From Prosapia bicincta (Eukaryota; Arthropoda; Insecta; Hemiptera; Cercopidae), in assembly GCA_036971475.1 (NCBI GenBank), contig JBAIZL010000005.1, forward strand, positions 172,546,386 to 172,610,385: a DNA stretch of 64,000 nt. Direction: 5' to 3'. Shown in pieces: positions 26,019 to 39,013 of the stretch (the first letter of the stretch is position 1; each line of letters begins with the position of its first letter). Position numbers and translations under genes: made by a program. Below the pieces are notes generated by a model. The model saw only the letters and a list, made by a program, of their open reading frames with translations. It searched no databases and was not told where the DNA came from.

Positions 26019-29000
26019 ACAAGTCAGTCATGAGGAAGGCAGACAGAAGAGGTTTAAACATGAACTAGAGATTAAACCAAATTTAGAACGTGGCAGTCAG
26101 TGGGATTGGCCAAAAGAAGTGGGTTCATTTTTGGAGTGAAGTCGATAGAGGTTATAATAAAACCTACTCAATTTAGTTTGTAAAATAATGTAAATATTAG
26201 ATAACCTTTTTCAGATGTTACAAAATTTAATAAATAAAAACTTTATTTAACGAATTTAATTGAAATCTGTTCTTAAAACTGTCAGAAGCGCCTATTGAGG
26301 CTTTCATTTACAAAATTGGAAAATGTATAACTCACTGTCTCTATATTGAATTAATTGTAGTACAATTTATTGAAATATAAATAATATATTTATTAACTGA
26401 CAAAAAATGGTAAATAGTAACATTTTAGCTTAATAATGTACAATAACTAAAGCGACATATATAGATATTATAACAGTTGTTCTACAACATAAACTACAAC
26501 AAAATATCTATGAGATCATATGTTATCACTTAAGTTAAACTAAAATAGTTACATACATCCACAAAACTATACGTAATTATAGGTGTGTCAGTGCGTGACG
26601 GTAAATCAAAAACTTTCTCCCCTACAATGTTTCTGTTCAGGCACCCTAATAGAAATATTCACTTTAAAAGTAACTAAACAATTATGATGTTTAACTTCGT
26701 TCGCACTTTTATTTTGGCATTTCTTGAATACTCTTCATTGTTTATTTTATTAATTTTATAAATATATCAACATTTTTATCACTTGACAGTGTCTACAAGA
26801 AAACTATGATGATTTGGCCTTTAATATAAAATAAATAGGTAATTTTAAACAAATTCCCGTCTATTCACCCAAACCTAGTGATTTATAACCTAGGATTCAA
26901 TAATAACGACCATTAAACAGGAGTGGTTTTTCACCGAAGATTGGAATTAAGTGGGCGCATCATCTTCTGGCCTTTGCCACCGCGTCCATCAAGAACAATT
27001 AGCTGACACCAATACGTTGTGACGGATGACTAAAACGTTTAACGTGACCGATGACTAAAACTATACAACAATAATAACCATATAAAACTGAAAAAAAAAC
27101 AATATAACGAAAACACAAAATTGAATTTGTCATATTTTACAAATATTATCCATTACCGATATTCTCAAACATCACAGTCTCACAAGAACCAGAATACCCT
27201 TCACATCCCTTCACAGAAGTTGGTCATATCTATTGATCAGTAAACACATATTTCTGATCCCATTCAGAAATTGAAACTTACTATTGTAACATACCACAGT
27301 GAAAAAGAAATAAACAAAAGAATTAATTTAAATGTAATAAAAGTTACCAAAGTATTGGTTTTGAAAAAATTTAAGATATAACAAAGGAATATAGGCAATT
27401 GCTAAATCCAGATTTGCTTGTTTCTTCACAGTTACTTTTAATGTTAGAAAGTATTTCATTTCGTTTTAAAATTCACGTAATTTTTCAGACTATTTGCACT
27501 GTTGTTTTTTAAACATTAGTTAATGTTTACATTCATATGCCTTTCGAAAATACCTGGCTTCTTTACAATTTCTTTTAGATATTCCAAACGTTTTTGTAAC
27601 AAAAACCTATTAGTCCTGAACAGTAAAAAAACGTAATTTCTAAATTTACTGAGCGAAATTCTATTTAAAAATCATCAATCATGTCAGTGTAGTTTAACAA
27701 TCTTAGCATTAAAAAAATCATTGCTGTAGTGTAGTTTAGTAAGAATGTAAAATTTGTTGAAGTGTAAAAAAGAATCACGGAGACGATAAAAAAGCGTAAG
27801 CAAAAAACAGCTACTCGAAGATTAGTACTAGAATGTTTCTCAGTATAACCTGTTAGCGTTGCTTTTCTTATATTTCCTAACGTTTTGGTATTCCAAAAAT
27901 TTTAAAAAGTTAGGAATGAACGAACATTTTTGTTAAAGACAGAAATCCCAAGAAAAAATATTTGGCGATAAACACAAAATTATATAACTATTATATTGTA
28001 GGCCTACTGAAAATCACTCAGAACTCAATGAATAAAAATAATTTTGGCAAAAGTAAGATAAGTAAATCATTATTTAATACACTTTCGTGTCTAGCATTCT
28101 TGAACAAAGAAATATCTACGTTTACGTAACAAGTCTAGCTCTCCCCCTTCGCTTTCACTAAACGACATAAAAAAAACGTAGATGTAGGGAGGGTGGGTTT
28201 TGTATACAATTTGTTTTCATTCAGTGTTGCAGGGGTGAAAATACCCTTCGAGTTTAGAAATAGAAAAAAGGAACAGGAAATCTACCCTTATTAATAGTAT
28301 AATAACCTTACCCAAACTCTAAACGTAGTTTGTAAGTGCATGAAAATATTTCAGATTAAACTGTTACCACCCGCCTTACCCTTTTTAGTTTTTGGGTTCA
28401 TTTTGGATGATGTGTGCACTTAGTTTTGTAGAATGAATTTGCTGAAGCCACCAGTCAAGTAAGTACATTGTTAACGTCTACTAAAGATAGGGAAATAATG
28501 TCTGTTTTAAAACGTGGCGACACACAGAGTTAAATTTTTCAAGTGTTTCAAGGCGAATAGCACGATTCAGGATATTGTTCTTATAAAACTTGAAAAAGGA
28601 GAACCAGAACTGAAGGAAAAAAAGAAAGAAGGGAATGCTCAGTAAATGAACAAAAAATAGAAAAGACAGTAGAAAATAATTTGTAGTTTCAAGATAACTA
28701 GCCGGTTTCAGCAATATTCTTACGAAGGATAAGAAAAATTTTGCACACATAGATAAGAATAATTTAAGGACATAAAGTCCTGTGATACAGAAATTCAGGG
28801 GAACAACATGACGTCATGAGTGCAGGATCGCGTACTTAATTTCGCGTTCTCTGCTAGTAACCCATGACAGCAGCTTATAAAGGAAGGTTATAAGAAATTA
28901 GGTAGAACTTGTGAACGGTCGAAATGATCCTCTGGTACATGGAATAGTGGAAAATTACGGCGTCATGGAAGCAGAGAAGCTTATCTCAAGCAGACCTGCT

Positions 29001-29399
29001 CTCAGCTGAGATGAAGAGAGGTCTCTACGTAGAAGATTAGGAAGAGATTTCTAGCCTCTATGTCGTTGAGATAATGCTAAATGCAAATGAAAGTCATTTA
29101 TCGTGAAGCAAATTGTGGAAGGTAATTTGGTGCTGTGTTGTGAAAGCTGCTGAGCTATTAGATAGCTTGAAAGTACGCATTTTGAATCTCGAACAATATT
29201 GATAACTAACAAAAATAATTAAATATGACAATATTACAATTCCTGCTAAATTTTGCAGTTCTTTTTCTCTCAGAAAGCAACAAGCAAATCTGCCATTACA
29301 AAATTAAAATACATTCCAGAAATAAACATAAATGAAAACCAAGTGACAAGAGAAAGGGACTTATATCACTTCTAAAACAGTGAAAGGAAACAGGTAGTC
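26019..29399. other. Unassigned AT-rich DNA
   Basis: No supported gene. A ~25-bp tandem pair (GTGACGGATGACTAAAAC then GTGACCGATGACTAAAAC) lies near 27017-27060. The minus frame at 28481-28750 is hydrophobic and low-complexity. Confidence 0.5.
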
Positions 29400-29439
29400 G
29401 ATGGTTATTCTAAAAGCGCGTTGAATCTGGATCATATCA

Positions 29440-29560
29440 AAGGCCTGTGTTATACATGAACATAACTTATGGCTGAAATAATTCTTTGCCTACTGCTGGA
29501 ATCGAACCTGTCTTTTCTATAAGAAGCATAAGCGATACACACTTTAACAAGTGGACTTAG
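29440..29560 (-). repeat. Possible tRNA-derived SINE or tRNA relic
   Basis: On the minus strand GACAGGTTCGATTCCAGC matches the internal B-box of tRNA genes (GGTTCGANTCC). Upstream, GTGTGTATCGCTTATGCTTC could be a decayed D-arm and anticodon region, but no good A-box or acceptor stem is visible. It is not a functional tRNA; a degenerate tRNA-derived SINE is the simplest reading. Confidence 0.35.
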
Positions 29561-29849
29561 TTGACATTTTGATGCCAACAGTATATTTGAAATGTGCTTA
29601 AAAATTAAGAAATCTGTGATATAAATATTGTAATTATATTTAGGATTAAATTATCAGAATTTAGACTTAGGTCATCTGCTTTCGTTAAATTGTTGAATAA
29701 ATGTTATAAATAGTAAATGGGTTTTTGTTATGAAAGCGTGATTCGTCTATTAGTGAGTTTAGAATGCAAAATGGCACCACAGTCATGCTTTAAGAACAAA
29801 TCGTTTTGAAATATCTAAACAAAATACTTTGTGTTAAACTATACAAATT
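29561..29849. other. Unassigned AT-rich DNA
   Basis: Nothing supported. Confidence 0.5.
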
Positions 29850-31340
29850 ATGATTGTTTGATTGTTCGTTTGTTGCTTTCTTGCAAGTTTATTTGCTTGC
29901 ATGTATGTTTATTTTATTTCTTTCTTCTTTATATAGTTAATTGTTTGTAAATTACTGTATTTGCCTACTTACTTTCTTAATTGTATGTTTATCTGTCTAC
30001 TTGCTTCTTTGGAGATTTGCTTCATTGTGTTTATTTGGTTACTTCCTTCTTTGGATATTTTCTTGTTTGATTGTTTGCAATTTGCTGTATTTGGCTACTT
30101 TGTTGCTTGTATGTTTATTTGCTTACTTTATTCTTTGTATATTTGCTTCTTTATAAGTTTTTGTATTTATACTTGCCTGATTTACTGTATCTTTATTTCT
30201 TTAATTGTTTGTTGTATATTTGCTTTATTGTACGTTTATTTAATTACTTATTTTTTGTGTATTTTTCTTTGTTTTATTGCTTGCAAGTTCCCGTATTTGA
30301 GTATTTGCTTGCTGGAATATTCACTCAAATATGTTCATTTGCTTATTTTTTTGTATATTTGTTTCCTTATATGTTTATTTCTCTACTTTCTTTGTTTGCA
30401 TATTTGCTTGCTTGTATGTTTATTTGTGTATTTATTGCATTGTATATTTGCTTGTTTGTATTTACCTACTTAGTTACTTCTTTGTATATTTGCTTGTTGT
30501 AATGTGTATTTGCTTCCTTGAATGTTTGTTTGCTTGATTGTATGTGTATTTTCTTACTTTCTATTTTGTATATTTGCTTCTTTGTACATTCCTGTATTTG
30601 CTACGTGCTTACCCTAATGTTTTTACTTTGCTGTATGTTTATTTGGTTCCTTTTTGCTTTGTATATTTGCTTGCTTGTCTGTTTATTTGCATACTTTCTT
30701 CATTGCATATTTGTCTGCTTGTATGTTTACTTGCTTACATTCTTCTTTACTTGCTTGCATATTTGCTTTACTGAATGATTATTTGCTTAATTACTTCTTT
30801 ACATATTTGCTTGTTTGCAAGTTTTTGTATTTGCCTACTTACTAGCTTCTTTGTATATTTGTCTCTTTGAATGTTTATTTTCTTCCTTGTTTTATGTTTG
30901 TTTGACTGCATGTTTATTTATTTACTTGTTTATTTGTACATTTGCTTGCTTGTATGTTTATTTTCTTACTTTTTTTCTTTGTATATTTGCTTCCTTGTAT
31001 GGTTATTTTCTTCCTTGTTTTATGTTTGCTTGACTGTATATTTATTTATTTACTTGTTTATTTGTGCATTTTCTTGCTTGTATGCTTATTTTCTTACTTT
31101 CGTCTCTGTATATTTGCTTGCTTGTATGGTTATTTTCTTACTCCATTATTTGTATATTTGCTTGTTTGTAAATGCCTGTATTTGCCTATTTGCTTTCTTG
31201 AATGTTTGTTTGCTTGACTATGTTTTTTAACTTACTTGATTCTGTATACCCTACATTTTCTTCAATGTATGTTTATTTTCTTACTTTGTTCTATTTATTT
31301 TTGCTTGTTTCTAAATTCCAGAATTTGGCTTGCTTGTTTC
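29850..31340. repeat. 1.5-kb T/G/C low-complexity degenerate tandem array
   Basis: Built from TTTG, CTTG, CTTT and TATG tetramer-like words. The recurrent phrase TGTATATTTGCTTGCTTG is followed by TATGTTTATTTGCTTACTTTC, a loose period near 44 bp. The plus strand has very few A residues in stop-forming positions, so all three plus frames stay open for long stretches and encode cysteine-, leucine-, phenylalanine- and tyrosine-rich strings. These are composition artefacts, not proteins. Confidence 0.9.
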
Positions 31341-31740
31341 ACTGTTTCATAATTCTAAACAAAATTTTAATTAAGTTTAAAATCATGCAAATAGAGTAAA
31401 ATTTAAATACATATGTTTACGTTATTTTGATATTTCTAAATTTACAACGCCTTAACAAGTTTGAATGTGAAGCAAAATATATTTAGGCGGTTTCCCTCTC
31501 CCTCTCTCATGAGCTATAAAAATAAAATTTCGCTTTCTTTTGTAATTTTCCAAGAACTAGTTTTAGGAATTGACTCATAAATTAAACGCTTAGTTGCGCC
31601 TATATGATGAGGCTAGTGGAAGGTTACATCATGTGTTTCACCAAATTAGTCATTTAGTTTTGCGTACAATGTTAGGCCGATCATAGCAAGATTTGAAACC
31701 CAATTAAATTAAGTGTTTTTGTTGTTGCTTGGGAGGGGAA
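31341..31740. other. Unassigned AT-rich DNA
   Basis: Nothing supported. Confidence 0.5.
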
Positions 31741-32080
31741 AAAATTTCTCTGTCCTTGTAAACGACCAATCAGCGTGATAGAGGACTGTCACACACAGCG
31801 GCCCGTTATATCGCTGAAACGTTGCAAAAGTGAGGTCAAAAAGTCACCGATAACAAATGTCAGATGACCTTTTTATAAATGGTGTTTGTTTACGTCTACG
31901 ATCTCAAACGGACGTGGCAAACCGAGATGTACGAGGCGGGCAAATATTACATGGTGAGCAACATTATTTACACCTTCAAAACCAAGATTACAACGAAAAC
32001 CCAAAGGTTTCTGTAATTTTATTTGAAATGGCGTTTGAACTCGTATATACTACATGGAATAGGTTTCTTCTGAAATAAAT
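31741..32080 (+). other. Unassigned segment with CCAAT-like box and a 73-codon frame
   Basis: A GACCAATCAGCG word at about 31767 matches a CCAAT-box consensus. A frame at 31857-32078 follows, with CG content above its surroundings. I recognise no domain. It could be a first-exon or promoter-like region or a transposon fragment; the sequence does not decide. Confidence 0.25.
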
Positions 32081-32700
32081 GAAATTAGCAAAATACTTTA
32101 TTCTTATTTCAAAATAGAAAGACTAAATCCAGCTTTCGAAATCAGACTCCCAAACAAATCAAGCCAAACAAATATTAGCATGTTAAACACTTTTAAAATT
32201 TCCCCTATAATTTATATGACTAAACCCCACTGACTTTCCGGCTTTAGTAATAATTTTAAGATTTGTTTTAAAATGTTTTTAAACCTAAGCTTTGATTTGA
32301 ACAAAATAACAATGGATTCAAGTCGAAAAGCGTGACGAATTTAAGGCAGTTGATACAAAAAAATTTCTTTGGCTTTAATCATGTTTTAAAGTTTATTTTG
32401 GGGAAATACAGAATTTTGTTTGGGAACTGAACCAAAAAAAAGAAAGAAATTGGCCGAAAAATAATTTACTTGCATTTTAAAATCGGTAAAGTGTATTTAT
32501 AAGGTAGGTCCTTGAGATTTGGCCTTGAAGTGTAATCTCTCCCATTTGACTTACAAATGACATCGCGTCATTGGCTGGCTAATGGTTGTAATTAGTTGCA
32601 ATTCGGCATAAAAACCTTTTCTTTGTCCATCTTTCCCGTTGACCTCGCTTCGTCCTTTCTTCTCCCGCCCAAAACGTCCACCTGGAACGTAATGGGTACG
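32081..32700. other. Unassigned non-coding DNA
   Basis: Nothing supported. Confidence 0.5.
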
Positions 32701-33172
32701 GCTCTTGAAGTCGCCATCTGAACGTATATTCGTTCTTATATTAAAGTTAATACTTGATTCATTTAAAACACTTTCTTAATTTCTACGAACAAAAAAGTTT
32801 TCGTATATGTAAAGACTCTTGAAGTCTTCATGTTAACGTATATTCGTTCTTATAGTAAAGCAAATATTTGATTCCGTTAAAACGCCTTCTTAATTTCTTC
32901 AAACATAAAAGTTTTCGTAGATGTAGAGGTATGACTCTTGAAGTCTTCATGTGAACGTATATTCGTTCTTATAGTAAAGCAAATATTTGATTCCGTTAAA
33001 ACGCCTTCTTAATTTCTTCAAACATAAACGTTTTCGTAGATGTAGAGGTATAACTCTTGAAGTCTTCATGTGAACGTATATTCGTTCTTATAGTACAGGT
33101 AATATTTGATTCCGTTAAAACGCCTTCTTAATTTCTTCAAACATAAAAGTTTTCGTAGATGTAGAGGTATGA
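32701..33172. repeat. 119-bp tandem repeat, four copies
   Basis: CTCTTGAAGTC starts at 32702, 32816, 32935 and 33054 (spacing 114, 119, 119). Each unit contains AACGTATATTCGTTCTTATA and AAAGTTTTCGTAGATGTA. The first unit is the most diverged, as expected at an array edge. Confidence 0.95.
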
Positions 33173-33407
33173 AGTTAAATACTGGAACAACTGTGTTTTT
33201 TAATAAGCTGAGAGACAGAATATGGGCCTCGCTATCTGAAGTAAGGCATGGAAGATTTATTTATCACAATTACTATACAGAGTAAAGTACTTCTGTAAAC
33301 AAACTAACAAATGTAATAAAATTATTAATTTCGTCAAATATTTCAGTTTTTTTTTCATCCAAATATACCTTTTACGCGTTATGATTTTATAATTTTAGAA
33401 TTTAAAG
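33173..33407. other. Unassigned AT-rich DNA
   Basis: Nothing supported. Confidence 0.5.
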
Positions 33408-33449
<42 letters not shown>

Positions 33450-34064
33450 CAACTGAGGTTATTCAAATACAAAAATTATTTACTATTATTAATTCAATTC
33501 TTGTATTTGGATAACATAAGGTGTTTTTTATTTTTATACAAGAAAATATATTATATATATTTATATATTATAATAATAATTATATTATTATTATATATAT
33601 ATATTATATGTATATATATATACTTATTAAATTAAAAATATTTCAAAAACAAGAATACTTTTAATGCATATATTATTCAAAGCTTTTCGCCGATAAAGCA
33701 GTACCAGCATCTTCAGGAAAATAATTATCTAACAAAATATTTTTACAAAAATTAAATCATATGTTTATAAGTATTTCCCTTTATGTAATTTTGTCTATAA
33801 CATCAATGACCTTATAAGATCATAAGGTCCAAACTATTTATAAGGTCACTGATGTTATAGAAAAAATTACATAAAGTGCAATACTTATAAACATATGATT
33901 TAATTTTTGTAAAAATATTTTGTTAGATAATTATTTTCCTGAAGATGCTGGTACTGTTTTATCGGCGAAAAGCTTTGAATAATATATGCTTTAAAAGTAT
34001 TCTTGTTTTTAAAATATTCTGAATTTAATAACTATATTACAAGAAAACACATCACCATATTTAG

Positions 34065-34144
<80 letters not shown>
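33408..34144. mobile_element. Composite (TA)n-palindrome element Pal-B, copy 1
   Basis: Order of parts: (TA)n at 33408-33448; an arm containing CTGAGGTTATTCAAATAC with its own inverted partner near 33495; mixed AT repeats at 33540-33622; a ~375-bp palindrome at 33640-34015; and a long (TA)n at 34068-34144. The palindrome arms are nearly identical. Each carries, facing outward, CTGAAGATGCTGGTACTG then CGGCGAAAAGCTTTG (plus 33939-33980; minus 33716-33680). No coding capacity. Two more copies with the same (TA)n association lie at 55.3 and 59.9 kb, so the association is not chance. Element class unknown. Confidence 0.75.
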
Positions 34145-34145
<1 letters not shown>

Positions 34146-34419
34146 TAATATTACAGTAGAAAGTTATATATTACAACAACATACATTTTTCAATAACCCT
34201 GCACAAATTACAACATGCGGAATATTAAAATAACAGTTTCATATTATAACAACAGGCTACTATCCTGCTACTATATAGATAAATATTTTTCTTGCCTCTG
34301 AGCATGGTTACTTTACAACCGAAATGTCTCACATCCTTCAATGCATTATTATTGCAACCAAAATATTATTATTGACATTTGGTTGGTAAATATTTTGTTA
34401 TAAAAATAAACTAAATATT
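34145..34419. other. Unassigned AT-rich DNA
   Basis: Nothing supported. Confidence 0.5.
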
Positions 34420-34610
34420 AAGCCAACTTTTCGACATGTATAGCTTAGCTGTCTGCACGGAACAAGGAGGCCATCTTTAAAGCTTTTAACTTTTTACTAA
34501 GGCATTTATAAATATAATTTATTTAAATAAAATCCATCCCAACCAGATAATCTTTAGCCATATTCTAATTCAGTGCAACGTAGTGGTCTGTTTTATAAAA
34601 AAAAACATAA
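34420..34610 (+). repeat. Dispersed repeat Mite-G, copy 1
   Basis: Shares GAACAAGGAGGCCAT, a following GCTTTTAACTTTTTAC run and a terminal CTGTTTTATAAAAAA with 56788-57100. The terminal inverted repeats are poorly kept in this copy. Confidence 0.55.
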
Positions 34611-36359
34611 TTCATTTTGTTTTTGTAATTGTGAGGTTATTTTTTGGCATTTTATTTTTTGCCACATAATTCTAAAGGCAATCAACATTTTGCTCCACCA
34701 CCTTGTGTTATTATTTTTTTCTGTTCTTGAAGAGTTCTTGCATCGCTAGTTATATATTTCTTACTAATATCGAATACGCGTAGAAAGAAAATAAATGCGG
34801 AAATATTTTAACGCATCAAACAAACTTGCTTACAGTCTCTTATAAAATATTTGTGTGCCTTAATTTGAATTAGTGTGAAGACATTCTGTGAAATTAGTAC
34901 TGTGATCTAATCCAACGAATATCAATCTCCACTGTGGCCGTGAGAAAGCCTTTTTTATTTATCTCTGCAGAAGGCACTCGCTCCAGTTGTAGTTCACCTT
35001 GTCAATGGACTAAACCCAAAATGTCGAAGGCCAACAGCAACAGTGTGGTTAGAAATCGATGGCCCGTCAAACAAACTTGAACGGCAATTAAATGCAGTAA
35101 AAATTTATTTTTGAATGTGAACAAAAATTAAATGTACTTAGTAGTAAATTGTTAGGCCTAATTAACGGCAAACGATACAAAGTGATTTCGTCCGCTCGTT
35201 ACTCTACACAACATCCGCTCTCGGAAAGTAGGATATCAAAATTATGTCAGCGAAAATGACAGTTACGTATGAACGGGTGGGATCTAATAAGTGACTAACA
35301 TGCGTTATTATTTCTTTTTAAATATTTCACTAAAAACAAAACATTCTAAAAAAAAGTGAATTTAAATGTAGCAAACCATATTTGGTGGTAAAAGCATATT
35401 GGATATGGAAACATAACCTTATTTTAGAAACACAATGTTTTTATTCATTCAAGTCTTTTTCAGGAATTAGTGAATATTTTGTTGCCACGTTACTATCCAG
35501 TTGTGACGAAATATAGGTACAATATGTGTCCGGTTAGGTTAAGCTTGCTAACGTCGACTTAACGGACGTAAACTCCGAAGAGATGTAATTGGGTCTCCTA
35601 CGGGTCTTGTGTTTGGGTATGAAATTTTCATATTTATTTGTCTTTCGCTGTTTCTACGAAATTTGAAACTATATTGAAAAAAGCAAGAGCTATTACAATT
35701 AGGTTAGGTTTGGTTAAAAAAATAAAATATTTTCGTAGCGCGACCTAACCTGTTGCTGCATTGTACGTTAGCGTTAAAACGTTATTTTTTATAATAAAAC
35801 CTAACCAACCGGATTCTTTGTTGCTACATTGTAAACTAAGAATATAATAATTTATTTCACTTTATTTATTTTAATTAATTTTATTTATAGGATAGTGCTT
35901 CATTTTATCAAGAAACGTTTGGTTTTATGTGTTAGTGCATTGAGGTTGTTTTCAAATTTAGCACCTGTTTATAGTCTAAGATTTTTACAATTACTTTCTG
36001 GTTGTTTAAAATGTATTTTTAAGTAACATATGTAATAAAAACAAAAATTAATAATAACCAAGTCATTTAGTTATTTCTTTTCTCATTGACAAAAATCTTT
36101 GTCAATGCAATGCTCTGTAATGTTCTTAATTTTATTCTAAAATAAAAACTCGAACTTGGATGCAGAAAACATATTTGAATAATACACAAAATATACACGA
36201 ATAATAACACAAAAATGAACAAATCGAAAGTGTAAGTTTTTCCTATATATATTAGATTTGTCTGAATGTAGTGAATTAAAACAATTGCAGATAAACTAAA
36301 TACTCAAGGCGTGAAATATGTATAACAATTTATTAAACTATCAAAACCATTTAGAGCGT
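34611..36359. other. Unassigned AT-rich DNA
   Basis: Contains a loose inverted pair at 35695-35810 (AGGTTAGGTTTGGTT against AAAACCTAACCAACC) that may be the ends of a small transposon. No gene is supported. Confidence 0.45.
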
Positions 36360-36570
36360 AATATAATTTAATCTGAAGCAGTCCCGAGCTTCCGTTACGT
36401 CGTAACCGGCCCCCTCCAGGTACTTTCGCCCGTTCCCGGTCATTGCGTCACAACAGCTGCGGGGAGACGTTAAGGAAGAGCTACGACTCGAATAGATCGT
36501 CTTGGACAATAGAAATGGCGGGCAAAACCTGCCGCAGCGTATTGGCTTGATCTGTGCATGTGTCACCATT
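36360..36570 (-). other. GC-richer segment with 72-codon minus frame
   Basis: A ~200-bp GC-rich island in AT-rich DNA. The minus frame (36351-36569) spans it but shows no domain I can name. Candidates are a transposase fragment or an exon remnant; neither is supported by a motif. Confidence 0.3.
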
Positions 36571-38662
36571 TAAATACATTTTATATTCAAGTTGGTAACC
36601 ATCTGTGTTGTATTTATTATACAGATGGCATAGACTATAGTTCGATCAACTGTACTTTCGTACATATTAATAAAAGCATACGCTCGCGCACACAAAATTT
36701 ACAAGAAAACAAATTGAAGAAAGAAAAAACTTATTGGTGTAAAACGTTTTTCGTTCATATAACGTTAAATTAAAACATGCACCAGTACTCTTAACTATAC
36801 AGAGATAATAACTTTATAATGTTTTAATGATTTTAAATATAATCATGGATGTTTGACCACCTAGTATGCGATGATGGTTTTTCAACAAAAACTTTATTTC
36901 CGATAAGCCACATCTTGAAACAAAAAAGGGGTACTGTACTGATTTGTTTTAAAATGTGGCGGTAATTAGAACGTTCAGGATAATAGAATGCCGTACAACA
37001 GAGCTTTTACTGTAGTTTTCATATTTCAGTAGTTGGTAACACACGGAGAGCATTCATTTATTATTAACAAATAAATATGGGTGAACAATCTGTCTGTAGA
37101 CTCCATCTGCGTCGCACAGCTTCGTTTGGCGGTGGCCGAGTACTTAAAATGTAAAGCTTACGAGAAGCACCAAAAGGAAACCTATTACCTGAACCCATGA
37201 TAAAATTACTGCCACAAGGGATGAAGTTGTTAATAAAGTTTCGAAGAAGTCTTGTAGATTCTATATTGCTTTTTAGAATTTTAGTTTGTGTAGAATTTAA
37301 TTGTGAATTATTATTTACAGGTTGCTTTCAAGACGTTTTTTTCTTATTTGGAACCTTTATCTTGCGTTTGTACATAAATATCACATAATACATGCACTAA
37401 AATTTCACGTTCTTTGAGTATTCTTTAAATTGTGAATGTATTGGAACAAATTTAATACACTCATTTAACTTCAAGCGTTTATTATAAAATGGCATTTGAT
37501 TTTTGAAATTCTGCTTTGGAGTATAAATTATCTTCCAGTTCTTTCCATTAGCTAAAAAAAGTAATTTATGGCTTTAGGACTGATTAGGCAGTGACTATTT
37601 ATAACGGTTATATTTCTAATCTTTCCCCGTAGTAATTATTTTATAATTTATATGTAAAAACTAATGAACGCAATGTTAAATTATTGAGAACTATTAGGCC
37701 TACACCGAGCCCCTCACATGCAAATAAAATTTCACCCGAGTATAAGGGCTTCTAAAGCAGCAATAGCCTAAAGGTAGATTCTGAAGCTCCGACGTCTACA
37801 ATATTTTCACTAGCAATTTATTATCATAAATTTCTGAGCTGCCAGCTCAAAGCTGACGTAAAGCATACAGAGCCATATCTCATAGGCCAAACACTAAGCT
37901 CATACCTTGGTTTTAATATCTTGAACACATTTTTCCAAAAGCTTGTTTTTATTTTACACTATTTTAAAAAAAAATTTTAAATTTCAAATTTTACAAGGAT
38001 TTTTAACTGGCTTATTTTGGGACACTCAATGTTAGAATACGTTTCTTGGTCTCAACCTTTCTTGACTTGCTGGGAACTCCGAAACCACAACGTGCTCCTC
38101 AAAAAGCTCGTGCTTGTAATAAATAGCGACGATGAATTTCTTAACATTTTTAAATGTTACAGTTTTCCTCCAGTTCAAGTAATTTCCAAGTCAGTTTTAA
38201 TTAAAATCTTTAACGTCGCCATCTTGGGAAGAATGACGACTACATTCACGCTCTGCATAGGCTGAGGAGTTAGGGTAGATGAGCATTTGCTGACGAAGAA
38301 ATTAAAATCCTCTCGAATTCTTGAATATATGATAAAAATTCATTCTATCATATTTTTTACAATGTGAGGACGGCTCGTAAAATGTAATGACCTCCAGGTA
38401 TCTGTTACATATTTTCCTTGCTGTGTAAATATTAAGGTACATATCAAAGTTTCTGCTCGAATTACAAGTTTCTGTTGAAAATCTTTTAGATGAGAATTTA
38501 AGTAAAGTAAATATCTATTTAACAGATGTTTCTAGTACCAAGCGATTTAGCATATGAAGAGGCAATTAAGATTAACTTTGAAATATAAGTATTGACAAAC
38601 AAATCAACCTCTTTAAATGCCATGTTTAGTGGCTGTTGCAAAACAGCGTTAACAAATTATTT
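36571..38662. other. Unassigned AT-rich DNA
   Basis: Frames at 36558-36773, 37197-37388 and 38017-38265 have no motifs. Confidence 0.5.
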
Positions 38663-39013
38663 GGGAAGAGCCCCTATTATCCGAACTCCGACTAACCTAA
38701 CACCGGATTAACCAAAGTATACAAAACTATACAGACGTATTTACGCTTAACTCTCGGCATTCTCTTAGTCAATGAGGTATAAAAATACGTTTTCAATTTA
38801 TGTATGTCTTTTTCCATTTTGTATTTTGATTTTTATGTATTTATTTTCATTTGATAATACAGTATAATTCTTTTCTCATCTTTGACTTTTTTATTTATTT
38901 CACCAATTTAGTATACGTTTCCCTCTCTATTTCTGACACAACCCGGTTATCTGAGATTTCGATGATCCGAGGTAACGTGGTCCACTTTACCTGGGATAAT
39001 CGAGGCTCTATTG
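38663..39013. mobile_element. Pogo/Tigger-like non-autonomous DNA transposon 2
   Basis: The left end GGGAAGAGCCCCTATTATCC and the right end (inward, minus strand) CAATAGAGCCTCGATTATCC match the terminal repeats of the other pogo-like copies in this window. TA follows the right end; the left end is eroded. About 350 bp, without a transposase frame. The 69-codon frame inside (38851-39060) runs out through the right terminal repeat and is not a gene. Confidence 0.75.

Noticed and set aside
29941..31399. Several overlapping Cys/Leu/Tyr-rich membrane-like proteins
   Set aside because: Open in all three plus frames at once because of T/G/C low complexity; no conserved start or domain.
31767..31778. 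Promoter call from the CCAAT-like box
   Set aside because: A single 9-10-base match with no TATA, initiator or recognised gene downstream is expected by chance at this scale.
36351..36569. Mariner transposase fragment in the GC-rich minus frame
   Set aside because: I looked for the usual mariner C-terminal blocks and catalytic motifs in the three minus frames and found none convincing.
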